Source: Macrolepiota albuminosa (Eukaryota; Basidiomycota; Agaricomycetes; Agaricales; Agaricaceae). Taken from it: DNA of 64,000 bases. Positions 47,384-57,745 of this stretch are shown piece after piece (within the stretch, counting starts at the first letter, position 1; each line of letters opens with the position of its first letter). Below the pieces are notes generated by a model, which was not told the origin of the DNA, did not search any database, and saw nothing but the letters and a program-made list of their open reading frames with translations. The position numbers and the translations under genes are program-made. The stretch covers positions 4,078,183 through 4,142,182 of the forward strand of contig JAMWFC010000117.1 in NCBI GenBank assembly GCA_027475525.1, given 5' to 3'.

Positions 47384-48580
47384 ATGACCCAACCAGCCCC
47401 CTCAGACACTCCTCTGGACGCTTCTGCCCCTCAGGATGATGCCTGGGGTTGCTTGCTTGCTCTGGAGACTCAGGTGCAGACTACTCAAGCTTCCCTCACC
47501 CTCCACACCACCGAACTTGCTGGATTATGTCAGGCCACAGACACCATCTCCCATTCCCTTCAGGCCCTCTTAGAGCACCTCCCTCTCACTCCTACCCCTC
47601 TCCAGGCACCTCCAGTTAGGGCTGGCACACCCCCAGTCCCTTGCTTTGGGGCCTCCCCTCCAGTTCATGCCAATCTTCCTCGCCCAGCACTCCCAGACGC
47701 ATTCAATGGTGACCGAGCAATAGGCGAGCGTTTCCTGCAGTCCTGCATCACCTATATTCAGCTCAGTGGTGAGGCTTTTCCCTCTGATGCTCTCAAGATC
47801 GCTTGGGTTCTTTCTTACATGAAGTCTGGGTGAGCTTCGACATACGCGCTACGAGTCTTTCGACGCCCTGGAGGAGTAGAGAGTTTTGGAAGTTGGGATC
47901 AGTTTGAGAAGGAGTTTCAGACAGAGTTCTTCCCCTTGGACCCTGCTAAGGTGGCAGCCCTCACTCTTTGAGATCCTCATCGATATGGGCAGGGGAAGCG
48001 GACCCTAGATGAGTACATCAACTCCTTCAGAGCTCTTGCTGAACAGGCCTTCCTCATCGATATGGGCAGGGGAAGCGGACCCTAGATGAGTACATCAACT
48101 CCTTCAGAGCTCTTGCTGAACAGGCCTGTTATCCAGATGGTCTTCAGCTCTGTCTCATCTTCCAAGATGGCCTCCTTCCCTCTGTCATGGACCAGATCGA
48201 CAGCATGGCTGAGGGATGACCTGATGACATAAGTATTGAGACCTGGTATCAGGTAGCACATGATCAGTGGCAGCTCATGGAGTTATGACGTGAGCTCCAC
48301 CTCACAGGCATCATTTTCTGCTCATCATCCCATCCAGCCCTCCCTTCCATTTCACGCTCCACCCCCAGCTCAGGTACCTGCAGCATGTCCTCTTTCTTTT
48401 GGAGTATCTATGGATGTCGATGCCTCTCATCAACGTTCCTCCCTTCCTTTCCTCTGCCGTCGTTGTGGAAAGCCTGGTCACTTTGCTCAGTATTGTCCCC
48501 AGGGGTTAGAGGTGCACTATCTCTCAGCTTTAGAGCAGGAGGAGCTCCTTCTCCAGCTCCTTGCTGCCCGAGACGTTTGA
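47384..48580 (+). pseudogene. Chromovirus gag with CCHC zinc knuckle
   Basis: It begins MTQPAPSDTPLDASAPQDDA. The capsid region follows (LPDAFNGDRAIGERFLQSCI; LDEYINSFRALAEQA), then zinc knuckle CRRCGKPGHFAQYC (C-X2-C-X4-H-X4-C, about 48455-48500) and an end at AARDV. Breaks are stops after MKSG and AEG, plus a 77-bp duplication at 47974-48127. It would form the particle and package element RNA. Confidence 0.85.
47974..48127. repeat. 77-bp exact tandem duplication (chromovirus gag)
   Basis: Copies 47974-48050 and 48051-48127 are identical. The LDEYINSFRALAEQA coding stretch occurs twice in shifted frames. Confidence 0.95.
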
Positions 48581-48838
48581 GGAAACCCCTCCCCAGATGT
48601 ACAGACTGAAGCAGAACCTTTGGAGGAGTCCTTGGGTCCTGTGGAAGCTGTAGCAGAACCATTGGATGTGTCCTTTGGTTCTGCAGGGGAGGGTTTTCAA
48701 TAGAGCGACGGATGAGTTGTACGCCTCCGCCGCCTGGTGCTAATCAGTTTACATGTCAATCAGTAGAGTCTTCTAATGTATCGCTCCCTGTTCCTGATTC
48801 TCTGACTGAAACTGTAAGCACCCCCTCCGACGTACAAA

Positions 48839-48992
48839 ATACCCCCTTGGTCCAAGCCTCAGCTAAGACCTCCTCTCCTCCTTCCCCTGTCCGACGACCA
48901 CATGTTCCAGCTTGGATACCCCCTTGGTCCAAGCCTCAGCTAAGACCTCCTCTCCTCCTTCTCCTGTCTGACGACCACGTGTTCCAGCTTGG
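48839..48992. repeat. 77-bp-period imperfect duplication (linker)
   Basis: Spacing is exactly 77 bp, with several C/T and A/G differences in the second half (for example cccctgtccgac / tcctgtctgac). Confidence 0.85.
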
Positions 48993-49058
48993 GAACGACG
49001 CCTTCCTTGTCGCTATGTTGTTGCCTCTACTCCCTCTCCCAACTCTCTGCGTCTGAAT

Positions 49059-49493
49059 GTGGAGATTGAGACAACTGACACTCAGCAGACTCGAAGCGTC
49101 ATAGCTCTCTTAGACAGTGGCGCTACTGGACTCTTCCTAGACACCCATTATGTGGAACAACACCAGCTCACTACCCGTCCCCTCTCTCACCCTATTCCAG
49201 TCTATAACATTGACGGTACGCTCAATGAAGCTGGATCCATCCGCTCAGTGGTGGATTTAGTCCTTCATTATCAGACTCATTCGGAGCGTGCAGTCTTTGT
49301 GGTTACCAGCCTAGGAAAGCAGGACATGATACTTGGGTTCTCCTGGCTGCATGATCACAATCCTGAGATTGACTGGGCCAAGGGTAAGGTGGGCATGAGC
49401 CGCTGCTCTCGACGGTGTTCCACATGTGCTAAGGAAGTTAGAGAGGAGTGCAGAGAGTCAGTCCATGAGCATGCTGCTATCTGGGCTTGCTGA
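49059..49493 (+). CDS. Chromovirus aspartic protease region
   Basis: The open frame contains VIALLDSGATGLFLDTHYVE (catalytic DSG at about residue 19-21), an Ile/Leu-rich core (VFVVTSLGKQDMILGFSWLH) and a DWAKG tail typical of gypsy protease-RT linkers (HNPEIDWAKGKV). It lies between gag and RT. The protease would process Gag-Pol. Confidence 0.85.
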   Translation: MEIETTDTQQTRSVIALLDSGATGLFLDTHYVEQHQLTTRPLSHPIPVYNIDGTLNEAGSIRSVVDLVLHYQTHSERAVFVVTSLGKQDMILGFSWLHDHNPEIDWAKGKVGMSRCSRRCSTCAKEVREECRESVHEHAAIWAC

Positions 49494-49589
49494 GTTGGAC
49501 ACCTCCTCTTTGCAGACCTCGACCTACTAGATCCTCCTCCCTTGGTGTTCTCTTATAGAGAGGCCTTCTATGAGGACGTTTGAGGTGTA

Positions 49590-51376
49590 GTGAGTGAAGC
49601 CCAGATGGGAGATGGATGTGAGGGTGAATTTGGGTGCACTCCTGACCCAGAGTCTCCAGATGAGGCTATCAAGACAGGTGATAGGATTTATGCAACTACG
49701 TTACAACCTCCACCAACTGTAGCAGAGATTAGAGCTAGCCAAACTACCTCCCAGCGGCTAGCTCAGGCATTTGCTGCCAACTCTGCTCCTAAGTCGTTCT
49801 GAGATGCAGTTCCTCATCACCTGCAAGACTTTGAGGATGTTTTCTCTAAGGCATCATTTGACTCCCTGCCAGAGCATAAGCAGTGGGACCATGCAATTGA
49901 GCTTACGCCCAATGCTGAGCCCTCTAGCTGCAAGGTCTACCCACTCTTTCCCAGAGAACAGGATGAGCTTGATGCCTTTTTGCAGGAGAATTTAGACTCT
50001 GGTCACATCCATCCCTCAAAGTCTCCGATGGCCTCTGCAGTCTTCTTCATTAAGAAGAAGGATGGATCTCTACATCTGGTTCAGGACTATCGAGTCTTGA
50101 ATGCGATGACTGTGAAGAATTGCTACCCCTTACCACTCATTTCAGAGCTTGTCAACAACCTCCGAGGTGCACGCTACTTTACCAAGTTGGATGTCTGCTG
50201 GGGCAACAACAATGTGTGCATCAAAGAAGGAGATGAGTGGAAGGGAGCATTCCGAACAAATTGTGGACTCTTTGAACCTCTGGTAATATTCTTTGGCCTC
50301 ACTCATAGCCCTGCCACCTTCCAGACCATGATGAACGACATTTTCCGAGACCTCATAGTGGAAGGTGTTGTGTGCGTATATCTTGATGATATTCTCATCT
50401 ATACCAAGACTCTAGAGGAGCATCGTTGGATTACACGCATCGTACTGGAACGTCTTCGCCAGCACCAGCTCTATCTTAAGCCAGAGAAGTGCAGGTTTGA
50501 GCAGACTAGGGTTGAATATCTTGGACTGATCATCTCTCATGGAATGGCTGAGATGGACCCAGTCTAGGTGGCTGGTGTAGCGGAGTGGCCAGAGCCTAAG
50601 AACAAGAAGGTTCAGGCCTTCCTGGGTTTCACCAACTTCTACCAGAGGTTTATTCAGGATTTCTCACATCATGCCTGGCCCCTCTTTGATCTCACCACTA
50701 AGGATTCACCAACTTCTACCAGAGGTTTATTCAGGATTTCTCACATCATGCCTGGCCCCTCTTCGATCTCACCACTAAGGACACTCCTTGGCACTGGGAT
50801 GCAGCACAGCAGACAGCCTTTGATGCCCTCAAACAGGCAGTCACTTCAAAGCCTGTCCTTATATTCCCAGATGATGACTCTCCCTTCCGTGTCGAAGCTG
50901 ATAGCTCAGATTTTGCTACTGGGGCCGTTCTCTCTCAACAGTCAAGGGAGGATGGTAAGTGGCATCCTGTGGCTTTCTACTCCAAGAGTCTCAATGCTGT
51001 GGAGCGAAATTATGAGATCCATGACAAGGAGATGCTAGCTATCATTCGGTCATTTGAGGAGTGGCGACATTTCCTTGAGGGTGCCAGACATAAATTCGAG
51101 GTGTGGACTGATCACAAGAACTTAGAGTACTTTCAGATGGCCAAGAAACTTAACCGCCGACAGGCTTGATGGTCCTTGTATCTGGCCAACTTTGACTTCT
51201 CTCTGCATCACAAACCGGGACAGAGCATGGGTAAGCCAGATGTGCTTTCTAGGCAAGCAGACCATGGTTCAGGAGCTAGTGACAATAACAATATTGTACT
51301 CCTAAAGCCAGAACTATTTGCTATCCGTGCTCTAGAAGGTGTGGTTGGCCAGGGAGAAGAAGTGAGCATCCTTTGA
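49590..51376 (+). pseudogene. Chromovirus reverse transcriptase and RNase H
   Basis: The RT core at 49980-50567 has SPMASAVFFIKKKDGSLHLV, YFTKLDVCWGNNNV, FGLTHSPATFQTMMND and the intact active site VYLDDILIYT. The connection and RNase H follow ([45 protein letters not shown]; about 50880-51250). Interrupting stops look like C-to-T changes (TAG for CAG at 50566, TGA before WSLYLANFDF at 51167). 77-bp-period duplications at 50628 and 51307 shift frames. The catalytic residues are otherwise preserved. Confidence 0.9.
50628..50781. repeat. 77-bp tandem duplication, one mismatch (RT)
   Basis: Copies 50628-50704 and 50705-50781 differ only at t50687/c50764. Confidence 0.93.
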
Positions 51377-51460
51377 GACATCCGCCAGAACTATTTGCTA
51401 TCCGTGCTCTAGAAGGTGTGGTTGGCCAGGGAGAAGAAGTGAGCATCCTTTGAGACATCC
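51307..51460. repeat. 77-bp exact tandem duplication (RNase H/integrase linker)
   Basis: Copies 51307-51383 and 51384-51460 are identical. Confidence 0.95.
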
Positions 51461-51510
51461 AACAAGGTAACTGGGAGGGCGCTCAAGAAGATCTGGTAGC
51501 TAAGGCTGCC

Positions 51511-52949
51511 ATGGCCTTGCATGCTCGAGAGAAAACTGGAGTGAAGTCCGTCCGCACCGACAAGTGGTCTCTGGAGAATGGTCTTCTCACCTTTCGGGGA
51601 CACATTTATGTTCCCAACCTGCCAGACCTCCAGAGGCAGATTGTGGAGCAGCATCATGACTCTCAAGTTGCAGGACATCCTGGCAGATGGAAGACACTGG
51701 AGCTGGTCTCAGGCAGATTGTGGAGCAGCATCATGACTCTCAAGTTGCAGGACATCCTGGCAGATGGAAGACACTGGAGCTGGTCTCACAGAATTACTGG
51801 TGGCCTCAAATGTCACGGTATATTGGCTCTTACACCTCTACCTGCGATCTTTGCCTTCGGACTAAGCCTCATTGTCAGCCTCCTATGGGACAACTTCATC
51901 CATTGCCTATCCCAGCTGAGTGTTGGAGTGTGGCCTCGGTAGACTTCATTGTTGAGTTACCTGATTCTCATGGATATGATGCGATCATGGTGGTAGTGGA
52001 TCTCTGTGGCAAGCGTGCTCATTTTATTCCAACACACACTACTTGCTCAGCCATGGGCACTGCCAATCTGTACCGGAAGCATGTCTGGAAGCTCCATGGG
52101 TTGTCAGATGCTTACGTCTCGGACCGTGGACCTCAGTTTGTGGCAGAGTTTACTAGAGAACTGTATCGCCTCCTCCATGTCAAACTCCACACTTCCACAG
52201 CCTACCACCCCCAATCTGATGGCCAGACTGAGCGTGTCAACCAGGAGCTAGAACAGTATCTCCGGCTCTTCTGCAATGAACAACAGGATGACTGGGACAA
52301 CCTATTACCAGAGGCAGAGTTCCAGTACAACAACTATGTACACACTGCCACCCAGATGTCTCTTTTCCTTCTAGATACTGGTTGACATCCTCGGATGAGA
52401 TTTGAGCCTCGTGGACAACCTTCAGAAAATGAAGCTGTCAACAAGTTCATAGATCAGATGAAGGCAGCCCAGGAGGAAGCCAAGGCAGCTTTAGCTAAGG
52501 CAAAGGATGACATGGCCCACTACTACGATCGTGGACAAACTCCAGCCCTCAAGTACAAGCCTGGAGATCAAGTCTACCTGGATGCTTCTGACATTGCTAC
52601 CACCCGATCTTCTCAGAAGCTCTCTCACCGTTGTCTAGGACCCTTTCCTATAGTACGGCAGGTAGGCCCACTTGCCTATCGACTCAAGCTGCCTAGTGGA
52701 ATGAGTCGACTCCATCCAGTCTTCAATGTGGTGAAGCTTTCTCCAGCCCCAGAGGATCCAATCCCAGGTCAACGTCCACAGCCATGTCCACCACCAGTTC
52801 TGGTAAACAACCAAGAAGAGTACAAAGTGGAACAGATCCTAGACAGCCGACTCTTTAGGAATAAGCTTCAGTTCAAGGTCAAGTGGAAGGGCTATGGAAT
52901 CGGGGACATCTCCTGGGAGCCACAAGAGAATGTCTATGCCCCTGCTTAG
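51511..52949 (+). pseudogene. Chromovirus integrase with C-terminal chromodomain
   Basis: The H2C2 zinc domain (HHDSQVAGHPGRWKTLELV ... CDLCLRTKPHC) is followed by a DDE core with all three acids (VDFIVELP; YVSDRGPQF; GQTERVNQELEQYL). After one TGA at 52383 comes the GPY/F-type region (GPFPIVRQVGPLAYRLKLP) and a chromodomain EEYKVEQILDSRLFRNKLQF..VKWKGYG..SWEPQENV (about 52815-52930), ending at 52949. Chromodomains of this class direct integration to heterochromatin marks and define chromoviruses. One nonsense codon plus the 77-bp duplication are the main lesions. Confidence 0.92.
51634..51788. repeat. 77-bp exact tandem duplication (integrase)
   Basis: Copies 51634-51710 and 51711-51787 are identical. 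The integrase zinc-finger start RQIVEQHHDSQVAGHPGRWK is encoded twice in different frames. Confidence 0.95.
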
Positions 52950-54163
52950 GTCTGGTGATGATGCCAACTGTGGTTGGGTGCACTGGATGTATACACAGTA
53001 CAACACCGTCTCCAGTGCCTGGCATGCGTAGTTGTGAGGAGTCCTAACAAGGTCCTGGTATGCTTGAGCAGATGTGATATAACAATGCACTAGGTAATAG
53101 CGCCTTGGGTGCTACTTAACAAACTGTAAGTGCCATAGTTTAAGCAAGGATATAGAGAAGAAGACAGATAGCACAGCAAAATATGCCTGTAGGTGGCACC
53201 ATAAACAACATAGACAAGATAGACAAAGCTAGCGCCCAACTTAGGGACAAAGTTGGGCAGAGCTAGCGCAATTTGAATGCTAAGTGTAACTTGGATGCTC
53301 AAGAGTTACGATTTATTGTTATGTACATGTGAAGTAGCTATCTTATATACTATGCACTACTGTGTTTTCCAAGATAAGTCTATCTGCAGCGCTACCTCTT
53401 AGTGCCTCTCCTGGTGGTTTCCTCTAATGGTGACCTGTCAACAGCAACCTGCAGCACATGGATAACGGCAACCAATAGCATTATAACCCATGGTGACCAA
53501 CAGTGACTCTAAATTGACTTAGAATTATATGGGTCTGCTCACTCTTAATATAATTCTGATTGGCTAGGCTGATCTGGGGTATGGTCGGAAAATCCTCGAC
53601 AAATGCTGTGAGTGCTAATGTCAGTGCTACTCATTGTATCAATTCCTGACAGGTCCAGATGTCAGGTTTAAGTATATCCTGTGCTGCTGTTATTGATTCT
53701 TTTAGACTTCTGATTGAGGTGCCTCATCAAATGGCAGCACCTAATGCTGACCCCTTCTGGAAGTGATCAGGGTTTGGTCAGAGTCCACCTCCCATTGTCA
53801 TGTTAGCATTATATGTCTCAAATTTCCCAATTCCTTGAAGTCGGTGAATAGAGAGTGCTGAAGGGCTGATAAATAGTGATTAAGGTAAATGGGTAAGACC
53901 TGCAATAAAGTGCCCAAGCCAGAGCTCTTCTGTATCCAATCTGGTCGCTAGAGTCTCCTATATGTATGTCAAGTGTTGGCCAATCTATAATGTCCCTTGA
54001 TGCGCTCAGTCTGAGTAGAAGCCTATCACCGAGAATTCTATCAACAGCATCCCAATGCTCCCTGGGCAATCAGAGGCCTCTATTCTTTTTCCAAGGTGGA
54101 CCAGACCATCCAGAATTACTTCTATCCAGCACGTCAAGACACTGTGTTCTAGAGGGGAGGTGA
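52950..54163 (+). other. Long 3' noncoding region of the chromovirus
   Basis: About 1.2 kb between the chromodomain stop and the 3' LTR without a conserved ORF. A stem-loop lies at 53235-53257 (CCCAACTT / AAGTTGGG), bracketed by two GCTAGCGC words. A purine tract AGAGGGGAGG (54151-54160) just before the LTR is the likely plus-strand priming site. Confidence 0.65.
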
Positions 54164-54660
54164 TGTCAGGAGACTCCTCATTTCTTTCTTCCTTCACTCC
54201 TTATCTTGTCACTCTCCTTTTATTCATTCTCTTATTTCTTCTGACATTATTTCATTTTACTATTTCTATTTTTTCAACACTATGTGTTAGTACTATTCTC
54301 AGCCCTTGAGGTGTTCTGGTTCTTTAGCTACTATTCAAACAAGTGTGAGCCCCTCAGCACCACTTCCAGACTACTTACATAAGCCAGAGTTTGCCAGAGT
54401 TTGCCCCTTATTTGTGCAATTGTTTGTGTAGGAAATTTTCAAGTTTTTAAGGTTTTGTTGTACTGTACAGTTGTTTCCCATGCTTCAGAGGCCCTAGAAG
54501 CATCCAACCTGGCATAGGGAATCCCTAGACTTGTTCTCTTTGGATCTCCCTCTGCCAGGTGAGTAGCTATCATGATATTGCCAGTATATATTCTAATACA
54601 CTTTGGATCTCCCTCTGCCAGCTGTGTGACTGAGCTATAGCCTCTAGAGGTTCCCTTACA
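54164..54660 (+). repeat. Chromovirus 3' LTR
   Basis: 497 bp, TGTCAGGAGACTCC...TTCCCTTACA, followed by GCTAC, which matches the TSD left of 43764. It therefore belongs to the original element E insertion. Confidence 0.93.
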
Positions 54661-55126
54661 GCTACAAGCAGAAGGTATTTCAGACTGAACAACTACATCT
54701 ACTGTGAAGCATGGAGGAGGGAATAATTTCATGGTATGGGGCTGTATGAGTTGGAATGGGGTAGAAAAGCTTGTGGAGGTGGTGGGAATCATGAATACAG
54801 AGCAGTACTGTGAAATTTTGGATGATGGAGCAAAGAAAAGCTTTGAGAAGTTGGAGATGGAGGAGGGTGCCCACTCCTTTCAACAGGACAATGGTCTCAA
54901 ACACAACTCCAAGAAGGCTGACAAGTGGTTTGAGGACAACAACTGTGATGTTCTTTGGTGGCCAGCTCAATCCCCTAATCTCAACCCTATTGAACATCTC
55001 TGGGAGTACCTCAAGGAGCAACTTAGGCAGTATGAAACACCTCCTCATGGTGTGCATGAATTATAGGAGAGGGTTGCAAAGAATAGGAGAAGGTTGCAAA
55101 GAAGTGGGATGAAATACCATCAGAGG
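54661..55126 (+). pseudogene. Tc1 transposase of element D, C-terminal part
   Basis: Continues the gene from 43763. The open frame 54704-55066 contains FMVWGCMSWNGVEKLVEV, QQDNGLKHNSKKADKWFED (second catalytic Asp) and WPAQSPNLNPIEHLWEYL (catalytic Glu). There are 34 residues between Asp and Glu, the DD34E spacing of Tc1. Past a TAG it continues to the TA at 55127, where the inner Tc1 inserted, and the 3' end resumes at 56676. Confidence 0.88.
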
Positions 55127-55128
55127 TA

Positions 55129-56673
55129 CACTGGCTCAAAAAACTGCCCCAATGTTTGGCCATTTTGAAAAGATTCACATGGTGTGCAGCAATTACCTAA
55201 GCAAAAAATCATGGAAAATCACATGGCATACAACTGCATCCTGGCTTCATAATGATGTATAGATCATGCAATTTGGACAAGAACTTGCCAATTAATAGAT
55301 TAAACAAAATATTCAATCATTGGGGCAGTTTTTTGACTTACTCTAATTTTCATATTTGTTGAACACTTTTTCGCAGTAAAAGATGGAGACACCTTGTAGG
55401 AAGTATAAATAATGTTATGTGACCTTGTTTGTACTAATTTGACATGTTCAACTCTAATCAATCACCTTTTTGATACTCTACCACCATCATGTGATCTATT
55501 TCTGCTGTCAATTGCTCTTCTGTTGCTTTTCTCTTCAATGAGGGGTGTTTTCAGCATCAAAGTCAAGCAAAAACTGGCCTGAAAGAGGGCACTGTGGGGG
55601 AGGATCAGTGAAGAACTGGAGAGCAATAAAGAGAATCATCCTGGAGGTTGTTCTTCCAAGCTTACAGCACATGACAAATAGTCTATTATTTGTCAAATTA
55701 CTACTGGAAAGCTAGATAATGCTGTTCAAGCCACACAGTTTATTAATTCTGTCATCTCCAATCCTGTTAATCCTCAGACAGTCAGAAATGCATTGAAGGA
55801 GGCAGGTTTTTGCTCAGCAACAAAGAAGAAAGTTCTCATGCTCAAGGCTGCTCATTGTGCAACATGGCTCAAGTTTGATCAAAATTATGTATCATGAAAA
55901 GTGGACAGTGGAGGATTGGAAGAGGGTTTTGTGAAGTGATGAGACAAAGATTAATTGGATTGGATCAGATGGGAAGGTATATGTGTGGAAAATTCCAGGA
56001 GAACCACTATCTGACCACATCACTACACCAACTGTCAAGCATAGAGAAGAAAACAATTTAATGGTATGGGGCTGCATGGGTTGGAATAGAGTGGAGAAGC
56101 TAATAGAAATTCAGAGGAAGATGGATGCTGCACAGTATTGTGATATTTTGGATGAGGGAGTAGTTGGGCAACAACTTAGTTTTCTGATAACAATGTTATT
56201 GTGATATCTTGGCCTGCTCAACCCCTAACCTCAATCTCATTGAACACCTCTGGGTTTACATCAAGCATGAACTTTTGGAGTATGAAGTACCTTCTAAAGA
56301 AGTGCATGAGTTGTGGGAGAGAGTGGTCAAGGAGTAGAATGAAATACCACAAGAAGTATGCCAAAGCCTCATAGAAAGCTTGACTAAAAGGATCAAAGCA
56401 GTTATAAAGGCAAATAGAGGCCATACTAAGTACTAGATATGAAAATTAGAGTAAATTAGAGTTGGTCAAAAAACTGCTCCGATGATTGAATATTTTGTTT
56501 GATTTATTACTTGGCAAGTTCTTGTCCAAATCACATGATCCATACATCATTATAAAGTCAGGATGCAGTTGTATGTCATGTGATTTTCCACAATTTTCTG
56601 CTTAGGTAATTGTTGCACACCACATGAATCTTTTTAAAAAGGCCAAACATTGAGGCAGTTTTTTGAGCCAGTG
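55129..56673 (+). mobile_element. Tc1/mariner element G, complete ends, TA TSD
   Basis: 1545 bp from CACTGGCTCAAAAAACTGCC to GGCAGTTTTTTGAGCCAGTG, flanked by TA (55127-55128 and 56674-56675). The inverted repeats are about 230 bp long. Each end carries the motif TCAAAAAACTGCYCC once at the tip and once about 190 bp inside in opposite orientation. It inserted into Tc1 element D of a different subfamily. It is the best-preserved relative of element C. Confidence 0.93.
55500..56430 (+). pseudogene. Tc1 transposase of element G
   Basis: Segments can be followed through several frames: the helix-turn-helix start (about 55510-55660), STGRLDNAVQATQF-like (about 55690-55740), TKKKVLMLKAAHC-like (about 55820-55860), DETKINWIGSDGKVYVWKIP (about 55940-55995) and NFMVWGCMGWNRVEKLIEIQ (about 56055-56110). 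The last part reads WPAQPLTSISLNTSG-like around 56205-56255. Compared with element C, a block between 'ILDEGV' and 'QQDN' is missing near 56165, including the second catalytic Asp. The element cannot supply its own transposase. Confidence 0.75.
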
Positions 56674-56970
56674 TATACCAAAGACTAATAGAAAGCATGC
56701 CTAGAAGGATTCAAGCAAATGGAGGACATACAAAGTACTAGATACTAAAATTAGAGATGCTCAAAAAACTGTCCCAATGAGTGAATATTTTAAAATGGCT
56801 ATTGCTTCATCACTTTTGATCTTAATTACATAAGCCTAGGTCCTTTTTGTAGCTACAATGCCATAGTATTTTACATGATTTAATCAGGATTTTAGGTACT
56901 TCTCATCCTTCATGACAAAGTCATCTTTCAAAAAGTATGAAACATTGGGACAGTTTTTTGAGCCACTGTA

Positions 56971-57166
56971 TACAGTTGCTTGTCATGCTCCTGAGGCCCC
57001 AGAAGTGTCAGTTCTAGCATAGAGAATCCCTAGACTTGTTCTCTTTGGATCTCCCTCTGCCAGGTGAGTAGTTATTATGACATTGTTAATATATACTCTA
57101 ATATACTTTGGATCTCTCTTTGCCAGCTGTGTGACTGAACCATAGCCTCTAGAGGCTGCCCTTACA
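56971..57166 (+). repeat. Chromovirus LTR fragment (3' part), diverged
   Basis: TACAGTTGCTTGTCATGCTC through CTAGAGGCTGCCCTTACA matches the last ~195 bp of the LTR at 46771-47269. Tc1 element D inserted at its left edge. The LTR end is followed immediately by Tc1 transposase sequence. Confidence 0.85.
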
Positions 57167-57640
57167 CTATAAGAGGAGAGCATTTCAGACTAAATGACTA
57201 CATCTGCTATGAAGCATGGAGAAGAGAATAATCTCATGATATAGAGCTGTATAGGGTTGAAATGAGGTAGAAAAGCTGGTAAAGGTGGTAAAAATTATGA
57301 ATGCAGAGCAGTACTGTGAAGTTTTGAATAATAGAGTAAATGAGAGCTTTGAAAAGTTGAAAATGGAGGGTGCTCACTACTTTCAACAGGACAATGACTT
57401 TAAACACAACTTCAAGAGAGCTGACAAATAATTTGAAGACAACAACTTTGATGTTCTCTAATAGCCAGCTCAATCCTCTTGTCTCAGTTCTATTGAACAC
57501 CTCTAAAAGTACCTCAAAAAGCAGCTTAAACAGTACAAAACACCTCCTCATTATATATATGAATTGTGGGAAAAGGTTGCAAAGAAATGGAATAAATACT
57601 ATTAGAAGTATGCCAAAGACTGTTAGATATTACAAGTAAG
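57167..57640 (+). pseudogene. Tc1 transposase fragment H, older copy
   Basis: It aligns from its first bases to 54661 onward (gcatttcagactaaatgact / gtatttcagactgaacaact) and continues through the QQDN and 'IEHL' regions to a point equivalent to AAGTATGCCAAAGACTG (about 57620). More substitutions and stops are present than in element D. No terminal inverted repeat follows, so the 3' end is lost. Confidence 0.8.
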
Positions 57641-57745
57641 CCACCACCAACTCCTACATTGACTCACATCTCTCTCTATTCATGCCAGTCAACTCACTTC
57701 ATTGTTATTCACATTTTTTTTCACTCTCTACCTCTTCACATTATC

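Larger units (their letters stand above)
43764..54660 (+). mobile_element. gypsy chromovirus E, composite, TSD GCTAC
   Basis: The 5' LTR starts TGTCAGAGGACTCC at 43764 right after GCTAC (43759-43763). The last LTR ends ...CCCTTACA at 54660 right before GCTAC (54661-54665). The perfect 5-bp duplication shows these are the two ends of one original insertion into Tc1 element D. Inside lie the E gag-pol piece 44240-46770, a reverse solo LTR, and a second 5' LTR of the same family at 46771. The rest, to 54163, is a nearly complete internal region. Confidence 0.9.
42950..56968 (+). mobile_element. Tc1/mariner element D, split by nested insertions
   Basis: The left end CAGTGGCTCAAAAAACTGTC (42950) and right end GACAGTTTTTTGAGCCACTG (to 56968) are inverted repeats of about 210 bp, flanked by TA (42948-42949 and 56969-56970). 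Removing the gypsy insertion (43764-54660) and the inner Tc1 (55129-56673) leaves an element of about 1.6 kb. The transposase continues from 43763 directly to 54661 after removal of the insertion and one TSD copy. Confidence 0.92.
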
